The position numbers and the translations under genes were made by a program. A model generated the notes under the pieces. It was not told the origin of the DNA. It did no database searches and was given only the letters and a program-made list of their open reading frames with translations. Shown here piece by piece: positions 1 through 12,426 of a stretch of 64,000 nucleotides of DNA; within the stretch, counting starts at the first letter, position 1; the number at the start of each line of letters is the position of its first letter. The stretch comes from Lactarius indigo (taxonomy: Eukaryota; Basidiomycota; Agaricomycetes; Russulales; Russulaceae), in contig JAFKAC010000009.1 in assembly GCA_025766275.1 (NCBI GenBank), positions 1,116,001-1,180,000 on the forward strand. The letters run 5' to 3'.

Positions 1-443
1 ACTTAATCAAGTCATACTTGTTTTTCTCAGTCGATTGGACGGTTAGTACAAGCACTACGCAGCGATGGGAATACGCTGAGACATAATAGTGTAGGCTGAG
101 GAAGGCTTGTTCGAGATGGGGATAAGCACAGTGGACGCGCGTGAGCGCACTTACGCGGCGGAGGTTCGGGAAGGCGTGCCGGTTTGGGCGCTCGGCAGAG
201 GTGGCGAACGCTGCAGAGCCGACCAGAAGATCTCCAGGAGTGTCCGTTATCTGTATGGCAAAGAGCTTCGACATGATCGAGGAGCGCTCCGCAAGTCCGA
301 GTATATCAATCACGACTCACGACTCAACTCGTATTGCCTCCATCATGACGGGCTCCTGTCTAGCATGTCACAGTACACTTCAGAGTTGGAGGTTCAGACC
401 GCCCAAGAAACTCTACGAATTGCTATAGAGGGTTGAAGTTTGT
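1..443. other. left-edge stretch without a recognised gene
   Basis: It holds two overlapping short open frames on the plus strand (about 107-436) that match no family I recognise and share one stretch of sequence, so at most one could be real. It probably contains the 3' untranslated region of the minus-strand NLR gene that ends at 444. Confidence 0.4.
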
Positions 444-3400
444 CTAGGTGTTAATACAAGTGGTCCAACTCTGTCCATGTACGAAATTAGACACATCGAT
501 GCAGGTATCGTATTCCCCGCCAACCCAGATATTACTTGGGCGGTGAAGACATGTCCTATGAAGTGGCGGAATCCACATTAGGAGTTCACCTCCACTACCG
601 TAAATCCATCCCTCCTTGTCGATCACGGAGTGATCAGTAAAGTCGATACGTCTTTGTTTCTGTTTTTTGAATCCGTTTATATCGTGTGTTGTGCTTTCCG
701 TATTTCCTGTCGTGGCGTTCGTATGAATTGACCCATGTCCTGGTGAGACAATGTACTGACCATCTGGCGAGAATGGCATAGACTCGACCGAATCCATGTG
801 GCTGATAAATGGGCTTGTTGCTTTCTCCCCCGTCGTGATGTCCCACACACGAATTGATTGATCGCTCGAACCTGATACAATACGTTGACCATCTGGCGAG
901 AATGCCACAGAGGTGCTCCTAGACGTGTGTCCGGCAAATGGGCCCACCTCTGTTTCTCCCGTCGTGGCATTCCATACACGAATTGTTCCATCGCCCGAGC
1001 CTGAGACGATTCGCTGGCCATCTGGTGAGAATGCCACAAAGGAGACTGAAGACGTGTTCCCCATAAATTGGCCTGCCTTTGTTTCTATCGTAGTGGCATT
1101 CCACACGTGAATTGTTCCGTTGCCCGAGCCTGAGACGATGCGCCGGCCATCTGGTGAGAATGCCACAGAGTTGACTGAAGACATGTATCCAGTAAATGGG
1201 CCTGCCCCTGTCTCTCCCGTCGTGGCGTTCCAAACACGAGTTGTTCCATCGCGCGAGCCTGAGACGATGCGCTGACCATCTGGCGAGAATGCCACAGATG
1301 AAATCCAATTATTCTCTTTAGTGGATTGGACTGCCTCTATCATTCTCGTGGTGGCGTTCCACACATGAATTGTTCCGTCGTTCAAGCCCAGGGCGATGTG
1401 CTGGCCATCTGGTGAGAATGTCACAGCGCAGACTTGTTTGTTTTTGGTCCAAGTAGATAGGTCTGCCACCCTCTCTCCCGTAGTGGTGTTCCACACGCGA
1501 GTTGTTCCATCATACAAGCTTGAGACAATGCACTGGCCATCTAGCGAGAATGCCACAGACAAGACCGAATCCCTCGCCGAATCCATGTGTCTAGTAAATG
1601 GGCCCGCCTCTGTCTCTCCCGTCGTGCCATTCCACACACGAATTGTTCCATCGTTCGAGCCTGAGATGATGCGCCGGCCATCAGGCGAGAATGCCACGAA
1701 TGAGACCGAAGATGTGTGTCCAGTATATGGGCCTGCCTCTGTGTCTCGCGTAGTGGCGTCCCACACACGAATTGTTCCATCGTACGAGCCTGAGACAATG
1801 CGCTGGCCATCTGGAAAGAATGCCACCGACTTGACCCCGTCTGTGTGTCCAGTAATTGGGCCCGCCACTTTCTCTCCCGTTGTGGCGTTCCACACACGAA
1901 TTGTTTGATCGTCTGAGCCCGAGACGATGCGCCGGCCATCTGGTGAGAATGACACAGAGTTGACTGAAGACATGCATCCAGTAAATGGGCCTGCCCCTGT
2001 CTCTCCCGTCGTGGCGTTCCAAACACGAATTGTTCCATCGCGCGAGCCTGAGACGATGCGCTGGCCATCTGGAGAGAACATCACAGAGTGGACCAGGTCT
2101 GTGTGTCCATGAAGCAGGCTCGTCCTTGTCTCTCCCACCGTGACGTTCCACACATGAATTGATCCATCATACGAGCCTGAGACCATGCGCTGACCATCTG
2201 GCGAGAATGCCACAGAAAATGCCCAAGAGTTATGTCCAGTAAACGGGCCTGCCTCTGTCTCTCCCGTTGTGACGTCCCACACACGAATTGTTTGACCGCC
2301 CGAGGAGACGATGCGCCGACCATCTGGCGAGAATGCCACAGACCGGACCGAATTTTCGTGTTTATAAAATGGGCCTGCCTCTGTCTCTCCCGTCGTGACG
2401 TTCCACACACGAATTTCACCACCATCCGAACCCGAGACGATGCGCTGGCCATCTGGAGAGAATGCCACAGACTTGATATCACGCTGGTGTCCTATAAATG
2501 GGTCTGTCTCTGCCTCTCCCGTTGTGGCGTTCCACACACGAACTTCATTGCCCGAGCCTGAAACAATGCGCTGGCCGTCCGGTGAGAGTGCAATGGAAAG
2601 AAACCGATAGACCTTGTTCCCGACGTTTGAAATCACCATCTCAGATGATGGCCAATGAGACAATCGCCCACGTCCCACGCGTAACATTCGATGAAATGAG
2701 CCGGAATAACGTGCATAGACAAGAGAACGATTCGGCGCAAATGGTAAGGTAGAAAGGTAGACATGGGGAGCACTCTTTGCCATGGCTATCCCGAAATACC
2801 GTACAAATGCGGAGGCGTCATTGATGAATGCCCTCAATTCTTCTAGCTTCACTTCGGACACGTGTTGCGATCATAGTTATTAGTTGTCTGCCTGGCTTGT
2901 CGAACCAACAGTTATACTCACACCTTGACCGGAGACCAACCATGCACTCAAAAATGATAACGCTGGTAAAGCAAGACGCATATTTCTTGTCAAGCTAAGG
3001 GCCTCTAGCCAAAAGAGAAATTTCGTGCCAAAGAAGACCCGAAGTTTGTCAAAGAGATCGGCTTCAAAAGCAACATCTTCTAAATGACCGCCCCAGAAGC
3101 GACAGGCATAAAACAGAGTAGGTGGGACGTGTTCAGCAATCCGCGATTTAAGATTTGGAACATCAGTGTTGGCGAGATATGATGATTCGAGGTTGCAGAT
3201 GTTGAACTTGAGTTCATGGAGCGCTAAACCAAGACAGGAATGAACTAAATGACGATGAGAATCGCGAAGGTTAATGTAGAAGTCGCCACTCTTTTTATTT
3301 GTTAAGAAATCGCGGAATGATGTATGGAGTGGAAAGACGGGAAGGTTTTCATCAGCTGAATTGACATTACTCAGCAACGAGCCTAGGCGACCGAGCACTC

Positions 3401-6228
3401 CACGAACGGATTCAGCATCGGAATTGTCATCAATGGAGGTATCAATGGAGGCATGCCGACGTAGAGCGATGAGGGACCGGATGGAAAGGGGTTCAAGTGC
3501 GGCAATCAGCTGTCCCATGACGGAGCGAAATAGACGCTGCGCTTCTTGGTTTCTGAAGTATCCTTTAAGGACTTCTTCGTATAACTCGTCCAACGGATCT
3601 GGTCCACGGTGATCCGCTGTGGGTTTCAAAAGGTGCTTTATGCATTTTGTCCGGCTAAAATCAAAGAATTCGAGAGGTCGTAGGATGTATCCGCAGGCAA
3701 CGGCTGCCCATTGAAACAATCCCTCCGCCTTTGTTGCCAGCGCATCACAATAAATATTCAACTCTTCAGAATCGAGTTTCATCCGAATGAAGGTGAAAAT
3801 ATCGCCACGCGTTTCAGCAGCTAGCTCCAGATCATCTATAGATTTGGTGCGGACTGACAGGGCTCCAGCGAACGCAGACTGGATTGCATCCTCCGGTCGT
3901 GAGGTGATGAACACGCGGAAGTTCGGCGGCAGTCTAGAAAGGTTCTTGGCAAGAAATTTGTGTAAACCGTCACCACGAGTTACATCCCCACTCTCGTCCA
4001 ATGCGTCGATCACAACAAGAATGGGACCGACAATATGCAGATTTTTAAGCGGTTCCAGGATAAGGGATTCAAACAGAGTGCCATAGTCACGGGTTCCGAC
4101 TCGAAGAGAGGTATTATCCCTTACGATCCTTCCCAGCGCGGTTTTGAACGAAGGATAGCGGTCGGAGAGATCCCGAGCAAGAGTCGTGAAGAGGTGATAA
4201 GCGTCCCGCTTGGATTGCTCCTTCCGCAAAAAGATAAAGGATGACGTAAGACGGTGCAATTTGTCGAAGCGACGTGCGATCTCATGCGCAATCGATGACT
4301 TCCCCATACCAGCCTGCCCGAAGAGAACGAGACCACGCTCCGAAGCGGGGTCGTTCACCCAGTTGACAATGAAGTCCAAGAAAGCCTTACGCGTTCCCAT
4401 AAGACAGCCCTTGTCGGGTGTGAATCGCGAGCCTGTTCCATATGGGATTTCCCCGATTTTTCTATCTAGTTCTATGACGATTTTCAGATTGATAACCCAT
4501 AAAACCGACGAGCCATCAGGACTACGTACCAGCGTCTGAAACTTGGTTTGACACCCACTCAAGATGAGTAGATATCCCGTCGACCTTGGCTGAAATTATT
4601 CCCGCTCCGTCCAGAATCTGGAACGCAGTGATCTCCGTGGCGATGATACCCTGATCCAAGAAAGCCCTTCGATGATCGACAAGGGCGGTGGACAGGTCTT
4701 CAATTTCTTTGGTGGCTCCACCGCCTAAATTCTTCAACGTCCGCTTCCCTGAAAATCGCACGTTTACGCCGGTCAATGGAGTAGACGAAGACAACTTACA
4801 GAATTCCGAGTCCTTTGTATACGATTGGATAAAGTCACTGCAACTACAGACGTCCTGCAGCATGACAGTAAGAATTCGGGCCTGCTTGGAGTCGGGCTTG
4901 ATGTATTTCAGAGTTTCTTCGTGGTGCGCGAAATCAAACGCGTCGTGCATAGCTTCAAGCAATTTTAGGACGTTGTCGTCGCGTTGATACTGTTCTAGGA
5001 GTGTCTGGTACCCAAATAAACATAACGTGAGTGTTTCCCTTCGACAATAACGCAAGCAGATGCACCTTAGGGATGGCTGAAATCATCCCATATGCCATCT
5101 TTGCAAACGGGTGGAGCTGAGAACGAAAAGTCGGCTCAGTCGAGGAGAGGTAACATGGATATAACACGCACCTCCGCAATCGGGCTTACGGTGTCCATCA
5201 CCCACTTGATTCTCCCAATAGCTCCTTCCCATGTATTCTTTCGACCAATTGCTCTCTCGGCTTCATCGGCGAGACGGAGAGAGATCAATGCCTTATCGGT
5301 ATGCGACATCTCTGCCTGGTCATCTGGCATAGGAGTGCCAGTCTCGATGGGAAGGGTATTTGATCAGAATATAAGAGGTTCTGGGGCGGTGGCTTGGAAG
5401 GGTCCTTCGGAGCCCGGGACGATGGAGGGCTTAGTAGATTCTTCAGCGGGGGGACCGTCTCCTTTGGTCGGCGCTTCGGGAAAGTGGTTGGGAATGTTGA
5501 TTGGAATGTTCGGGCTCGGAGGGGGTACGTTCGTTGACACAGTGATCGTCAAATAGAGTGTGATGGGGGGCGTTGAGGGCCCACTATCCCTATCCCCATT
5601 ACTGAGGACAATAGGAATATCTAGATGCGAGGCGTTCAAGTCGAGTGATCGGGAAATCTAAACAAAGACGGACCACTCTGAGACGCGACAGGTATCGGTA
5701 TTTCGCAGGTCCCGACAACGGCATCACTGCGTGTGAGCCGCTTCACAAAAAGACATAGTGTAAGATGAGAAGACCGTTGTGTAGAACTGGACTAGAATTT
5801 TAGCTGAAAAATAAATTGGAAAAGGAAAGACCCACAAGGCACCAAGCCTCTGGTTCCACTGCGCGGTTTGTCCATCAATATGAACACTTTCCGTCTTCTT
5901 CACTGTCCCAAGGTTGGTGACGGCAACAAAGAGCCGCCTCTTCTGGCCAAAATGTTTCTTGATATGGGGAATATTGTGCGCTCGGAGGACTGATGAAAAG
6001 AATAAGCAGTTATCGAGGCACCCACGAGTCAGGAATCAAGTACATACCAGTCACCTCGACTCGTAGCTGGGATAGGCCTTCCTGCGATTCAACGACTCGT
6101 GTGCTGTCCAAGAACGGTTCTGAGTAAGTACTGCTACACAAGGGAGGACGTTAACGCACCCTCCCCCCGAGTTTTGCGATCCCGAAGAACCCGGGCTGAG
6201 GCAGCAGCCAACAATGAAAGAAAGTCAT
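444..6228 (-). CDS. C2-NACHT-WD40 STAND/NLR protein (HET-E/vegetative-incompatibility type), 5' part disrupted or unresolved
   Basis: STAND-class NTPase of the type used in fungal non-self recognition. Exons that splice in phase: 6119-6048, 5989-5836, 5786-about 5660, about 5657-5172, 5116-5066, 5004-4530, 4471-2924 and 2842-444. The first three encode a C2-like domain (LRVEVT..LRAHNIPHIKK, then GTCEIPIPVASQSG). A Pro/Ser-rich linker follows, then a helical spacer, then the NACHT core with Walker A GQAGMGKSS and a Walker B-like ILVVIDALDESG stretch. The C-terminal half carries 14 clear WD40 repeats plus one degenerate repeat, built on FSPDGQRIVSGS...IRVWNATTGE units. Two problems lie in the 5' part: the C2 exon and the linker are in different frames with no usable intron between them, and an in-frame TGA at 5364-5366 interrupts the linker before TGTPMPDDQAE. 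The first exon (a possible ATG is at 6228) is uncertain. From 5363 to the stop at 444 the frame is intact. Confidence 0.85.
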
Positions 6229-6702
6229 GAGTCAATGGCCATCACGCACGAATTCAAGAGCATTTGCTGGTCCACATCTTGTGCGGGCGGCATAATGGAT
6301 AGAAGAAAGATATGGACGTTGCACGCAATGATCTCACGACGGTCAAGGGTGTATCGTTCGAGCTGGGAACAACTGCCAGTTCTGCTAGTCGGCCATGTCC
6401 AGATCTGGTACGGCGTTACTGATGTGTTCGTTATAAATGGCTCTACGTAAAAGGGTTACAAGTTCAAGGGATGCTACAACACCGATGAGAGTCATCAGCC
6501 TATATGCCGGAGAAACAAATGATACAGGTTAGGAGCACTGAGCAGTACCAATAAGAGACTACAGTAGTATTATGGGTGAGTGAAGCCAACAAAGAGTTTG
6601 AGTACTAAAAATATAGATACAGTATCGTTCATGAAAGTATTCGTGGGGGTCGTGCAGCGTGTCCTCAGCACATGAAAGAGAAAAGGCGTTCAACGATCGT
6701 CA
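6229..6702. other. intergenic region
   Basis: No convincing coding sequence. The stretch lies between the 5' end of the NLR and the 3' end of the PRM1-like gene, both on the minus strand, so it should contain the NLR promoter. Confidence 0.4.
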
Positions 6703-9624
6703 TCAAAGCGCACGACCAGCCGCGACAAACTTGGCCGTGGGCTCCTTAGCACTGCTCAGCGGCATGAACGAGAAATCCTCCACCGCCGCCTCGTCATCAA
6801 ACGGCGTCGAGAATGGGTTCTGCGCTGGCGCAGGCACGCGAACCGCCACCCGCGCGAGCGCCGCACTCGGGCTAGGCGGGAAGTACACCGTGCGCGCTGG
6901 CGCCGCGCGCGCATACCCGTACCCGTAGTGCAGCGGCATCGGGACATGCGCCAGCGCCACGGCTGCAGGGCTCGGCGCGTTCGAGTCGGCCTCGCCTGCG
7001 CTTACGGCGCTCACGGGCACGCTCGGCTTGCGGCGTGCACCGGGGTTGACGGACGTGGACGTCGGCACCGTATCGGGCGACCAGACGGACTTGGGTTCGT
7101 ATGATGGTGGCTGGGTGCGCGAGATTCCCGGAGAGGCGTGCTCGAGTTCGGGGAGGCTCTTCCCACGCAGCGACGCGGCCCGCTCCGTGGAGATCGTCAG
7201 CTGGGGCCGGTGCGCCTTGTTGAAGCTTTTGCGCGCGGCGCCCTTGTCGCCCCACAATGAGAGGGTTAAGCGCTTACGCCAGTTGCCATCGCCACGGAGC
7301 TTGCGTGAGAGTGTGCGGATCACACTTTCAGGTGGCGGAGGCTGCGCAGTTGCTGGAGAAACGTGATCGAAGAAGCTATCGAATGACTTGGTAGGGCCGT
7401 GCTTAAGACTAGACGAGGGATATAAACTTTCGGGATCTTCGGAATCGACATGACGGATCGCCGCCGGCGTGAGAGGGAACTGCGGAGGCATATTTCTGGC
7501 CTGGGAAGGCTTCTCGCCAGGGAAGCGATTGTCGAACCCCGTGCGTTGATCACGCTCGAAGTTGCGCTTACCCCGAGCGTAGAGGAAGCGACGACCATAC
7601 GAGTGCCAGAAGATAATAGCGAGCCCCATGAGCACAACGACGCCCCATAGCACAAGGAATATCGCAAACATAATACGTTCCTTCTCGAGAGACTGCACGT
7701 AGGTATTGATAAGCCGCCCAACGAGCCCGCCGTCGGGACTATCGTTATTTCCGATAGCCGCGGCTGCGATAGGCTGTGAAGCCGCATTTACTTCTTCAGG
7801 GGATAACACCAACGCGCTCTCGTTCACGCGCGGGACGTTAATGTGCAGGTTATCGTGTAAGAATGTGAGTGCATTCTCGATCGCATCGACCTTGGAGCCG
7901 ATGAAGCACGCGAGGAATTCCTGGGCAGGTTGTTCCAGGATCGTCCCGTTGAAAATTGCAGAGACTGCACTCTGAAGGTCACTATAGAACGTGTTGATGG
8001 TGTCGTTGAGGGTAGTTGTGGTACCATTAACCCATCCGAATAACCCGTCGTTGACCGTCGACTGTATGGTGTCGATATGGTTGTTGACGCCGTTCGCATA
8101 CAGTGCCGACTGGTTGTACATGCTTTGGTTGAGCGACGTGAAAATTGAGCCAGAGAAATCGCTGACGGCTACGTTCGCGCGATCGTGGAATTTAGCCTCC
8201 AGCGGAGTGACGGCCAACAACTGAAGCTGGACGGAGAGGATGCCGAAAAAGCCGATCAAGAAGCAGGCGAGAGCAGGTGGGTGGAATATGTAATGGAAGA
8301 ACCACGTGAGGTTGACGTGTTGAGAAGGGGTGAGACGGAGGAGTGCGCTGAGCTTATTTGCTATACGCGTCAGAAGGGGGTGAGCTAAGTCGGCCTGGAG
8401 TATGAGTAAATTGTGATCAGAGAGTGTGAGGGTTGGAGCTGTTGTCGGCCCAATATGAACTACTGTCGGATCTGACATCCATGCTTGGCGGGTGAATTTA
8501 AGATGGAGCTTGAGGTAACGCCACTTGTACCACTCGAGTGCACAGTAGCCGGCCAATAACACCACGGCTAGGACAGCGATCAGGATAATCCCAATCTTCA
8601 CAACGTTCAAAAGGTCGTGTCCGATTTCATCAATGACTGAGGTGTCCATGTTATCGCAGAAGGTGATCGTGCTGCGATCGGGAAGTGGAAGCACCGAAGA
8701 GTTGAAATTCATGCTTGCGAAAGTGTCGTTGATGTCTTTCTTTACTGCCTCGAATGGAGTGTCAAGCCTATAAACGCGTCAAAAAAAAAAAAGCTGAGGA
8801 ACTATAACAAAGGGCTCACAGGTTGTTGATTGTATCCTTCAATACAGAGACAGACGGCAAGGAAGCATTGAGCTTTGTCAAGGAGTCTTGAAAATCCGTT
8901 GGAAGAGTAACGTTCTGAAGTGCATCGAGACTAGGGATGCTAAATTGTGGGGCCTTGATGTTCCCAAAGGGATTTACTTTGTTAATCCCATCGATCGCTG
9001 TTTGGACCGCCGAGTTTGCCGCCGCCACGTCGTTTTGGATGGACGTGCGCAGAGAACTAAACGTGTTGGTGAGGAGTGTGTTGATCTGAAGGAGTCGTCA
9101 GACGAGCTGTCTTTCTTTTAAAATTCTGTCAGACGCACCTCTTGTGTAGCACCAATGATCAATGAAAGTCCTCCACGCACGACCAATTCCAAAAAGCACA
9201 AGAAGGTAGAGCGGTAGATGTCAACCAGGAAGTTGATGACGGCCTCCATGACGGTCAGCGCAAGAACAAGAGCCTCACGAGCACCATTCATGGAGGCATT
9301 AACCGCGTCCGTGATCTGCTCGTTAGTAGCTATGGCCATGAAACGAGGCATGCTCGCTGTTGACGACGCGGCTTGTTGCGCAGCCTGACAGCTCGTGAGG
9401 AGATCGCCCCTAGCATTATTCACAGCCGCCTGTGCTGAATCCGAGGAAAGTTGGAGACGGAACGCGATGAAAAGGAGAGATAAAATGGGGTATGCGAGCC
9501 ACGTTAGAGAAAGGATGTGATGAAGCTGGAGATATGGGGTGAGGCCACTATCCGATACACTGAGTCTTGAGTCGTAAACTGGAGGTGGTGACATCCAACG
9601 AGCGGGTGGCGGCGAGACGGACAT
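6703..9624 (-). CDS. PRM1: PRM1-like plasma membrane fusion protein
   Basis: Predicted 938-aa multi-pass membrane protein of the PRM1 family, which promotes plasma-membrane fusion during mating-cell fusion. Three exons join in phase: 9624-9139, about 9085-8820 and 8767-6703, with introns of about 53 bp. Five hydrophobic segments are visible: the early [18 protein letters not shown], a second segment around [57 protein letters not shown] and [20 protein letters not shown]. Asn-rich extracellular loops with NxS/T sites lie between them, including a loop of several hundred residues. The last 250 residues are a Pro/Ser-rich, positively charged cytoplasmic tail. I chose the ATG at 9624 because it starts just before the conserved region; upstream codons in the same frame are low quality. 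No frame problem was seen. Confidence 0.85.
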
Positions 9625-12426
9625 ATAATGGGTTGTAATAGTCGCCCAGCGACGATATAAAGTACAGGAAAGAAAACCAAGCGGGGATGTCGCACTGGCA
9701 AAGAGCGACAGAAAAAGGAGGAGAGGAAGCCGGGAGTCGTGAAAGAGACAACATGCTTTTTGAGGCGAGCAACGTCCATTGTGTCGTGTGTTGGGCAAAG
9801 TCACCAGGACTCGCACAAAACAATAGCTAGCTTATGTCATCACAATCCGTATCCAGGTCACGAGCTCCGCGGCACAAATGCAGGTCGTAGCCTACCAGCC
9901 CGGTGAATACAAGGCTTTGGATGACGGCTCTCTGTGTTATACTCTGGCCAAGAAGCCATCCAAGAACGGCAACACGCGCAGAAAAGTACTGCTTTGAATA
10001 CAACGTTTTTCATTGCCACCCATAAAGCACCCTGACAACTTCGCCTACGGCCGCGGTGACATCGAAGTTCCGAAACAATAACACCAACAACTCTGGTCCC
10101 AGGAAGACTCTATTTACTCGGCAGCCACTCACTCCGCTCGACAATATCACGGGGCGTTGTGTCAAATTTCGCTCCATTTTCGCTCAAGGACCTGTCACAA
10201 TTTCATAGGGTACACGGTCACTTCCACATATCTGGATGGAGCTCCACTGGGCCGACCAAAGTAAACACTGATTTGTGCCGCGTCAGGTCCTCACTGTTTT
10301 CCCAAAACACCTGGTTCGTGTCTGGTTCGTGCTTGGAGTCAAAGACGCCCGGTCCGATGCATATGTTAAGCTGACCAAACAGAAATCAGGAGGAGCGCCG
10401 TCAATGACCAATACGTCCCGAATGGGGCGTATCTTTGAAGGTTTGGAAGGTTTTATGATGGCGAAACTCGTTACGAGAGTCAGGTCGCGTAAGGCATTTG
10501 TGTGTCACGGAACGTAGCCACTTCATTAAACGGCTAAACGGAGTCGTTCTACTGCAATATACCCCCAAAAGTCCTCCACACGTATAACTAAATCATTTGA
10601 CCCACTCTCGCTCCAGTTGACTAGAGTTCTTTGATGCCCCATCCACCATCACCCGTTGCATGTGCCGTCGTTTCATATATTCTTTTGGAAGCCATCTCAG
10701 ATCCCAGTACCTGGGCCACACTTGGCCTCCCTGCCTTTATGAGATATGCGGAACAGCGGGTCTCAGTCCGATACTGTTGGTGTTCTTGAAGTCTGTATAC
10801 ACTTGTGGATAGCCCAAGACAGCCAACCAGTATCCCAAAGCGTACCACATGCTAAATCACCGTGATCTAGCTGGCCTTCCTTCGGGCTGGCAGTCCGGAC
10901 ACGCGGCAGAGACAGGTCAGATAAAAAGATAAACTTCCCTTCTGTGTTCTATCATGACGAGAGTTCTGCTATCTTCCTGTCCCACTCGCCAGCGCCGACA
11001 AGCCCCCGTCCGATATTTCTCCGCTAGGGGACATTTCATAACGCGAATCCTATCCACTCCCTTTCTGGGGCCTCCGCTGCCTGCAGAAGTGTCAAGCACC
11101 GCTCAAGAGGACTTACCGTCTTTCCCTTGGCGCAGCACCCACTTCAGGTGGCTGCCACCGACAACCCCGACCATCTCACTATGAGAATGTGGTAGTAACC
11201 CATGTAAAGGCCGAAGTGCGGGAATGCGCGACTCAAGTCAAGTGGGTGTGCAAGCCACGGTGCGCTCCTGAATTAGTCCTTATAAGAATAATCGAGGTCT
11301 CGCCGCACAGATTACAAGCTATTTGAGTATTTATGAAAACAAACTACCGTGAACCGGAAAACGTTGAGATCAAGCAACTGAGACTCGATTGGCCAAGATG
11401 AAACGTGGTTGCCGGTCCAGCCAGTCCAGAGTCTGTTTACGCATGCTTACAGGAGAGCCCGTCAGAAACTGGAAGCAGAGGCCTCTTGGGTGACATCTTC
11501 GGCGAAACCGACGAATATCGCAAGCAGACGTAAGGGACATCGGTCACTGGCCACTCCGTTGCATGAACCCACCCCAGGGGACCCCAATGACAAGCGAAAA
11601 CAAGCGTATACAAATTGGCCTGTCGTCTTTGACGGCGTTCAGCACCCTAAAAGGTCCGCGAAACGTGTAATAGATGTGACATGGCACGAGGGCTATGCGT
11701 CCGGCGAGCTGCATTAGCGGGGACCTACAAGGAGAGGGCTCTAGCCGGGTTCGGGTAGCGCAGGAGGAAGAAGGGGTTGCGTTCGTGTTTGAAGGGGGCG
11801 CGGGTCTCTGGAGGAAAGTGAGGAGCCGCTGTGCTAGTTTCTGGTCGTTTAGAGGGAACGGAGGGGTACGTGCCTTAGATGTCGTGATGCGGGTCGCGCC
11901 ATAGCAGCGCAACAATAAAAACTGGGTCGTATAGGCACGAACATTGAATAAAGTGTCTTCCAAACAACGATCGTCGCACCCATGAGCGGTCGCACCCGGC
12001 GCCTTTGGGGCCGTCCAGTGCGCTCTGATGCGATAATTAGCACTTGTGGACAGTTGCCGACTCGGCCCGATATCAAGAAGGATGAAATTCGATGAAATTT
12101 AATGAAATTTTAATCAAGTGCTGATGACACCTAAAACCAGCGCTTGCCCGTGGATGGCTCTTGCCCGCCTTATATGCGGCTGCGGCAACGCTTTTCTATT
12201 GAACGACGACAATTTGATCCCAGCTCCCGCACCCAGGTCCTACCCATAGCGCGGGTCGACACTAAAAGGTGGGTCCCTACAGGCTGTTCTGTTGCACAGC
12301 GCAACGGCCTATCGTATTGAATATGATATAGCAGGACAGGGCCATTTGAACGGAGCCTTGACAAAGACACGCAGATAAATGTCGCTTCGCTAGGTCTCAG
12401 ACTCCACGTTCTTCTAGAAAGTCGTC
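9625..12426. other. 2.8-kb intergenic region
   Basis: Contains only short, non-overlapping open frames on both strands, none recognisable. It includes the PRM1-like promoter at the left and a short direct repeat near 12081-12113, where the unit GATGAAATT recurs three times with small changes. I see no transposon ends or RNA gene. Confidence 0.45.

Noticed and set aside
9878..9997. 39-codon open frame starting MQVVAYQPGEYKALDD on the plus strand
   Set aside because: The composition looks protein-like, but it is very short, has no splice continuation and matches no family I know.
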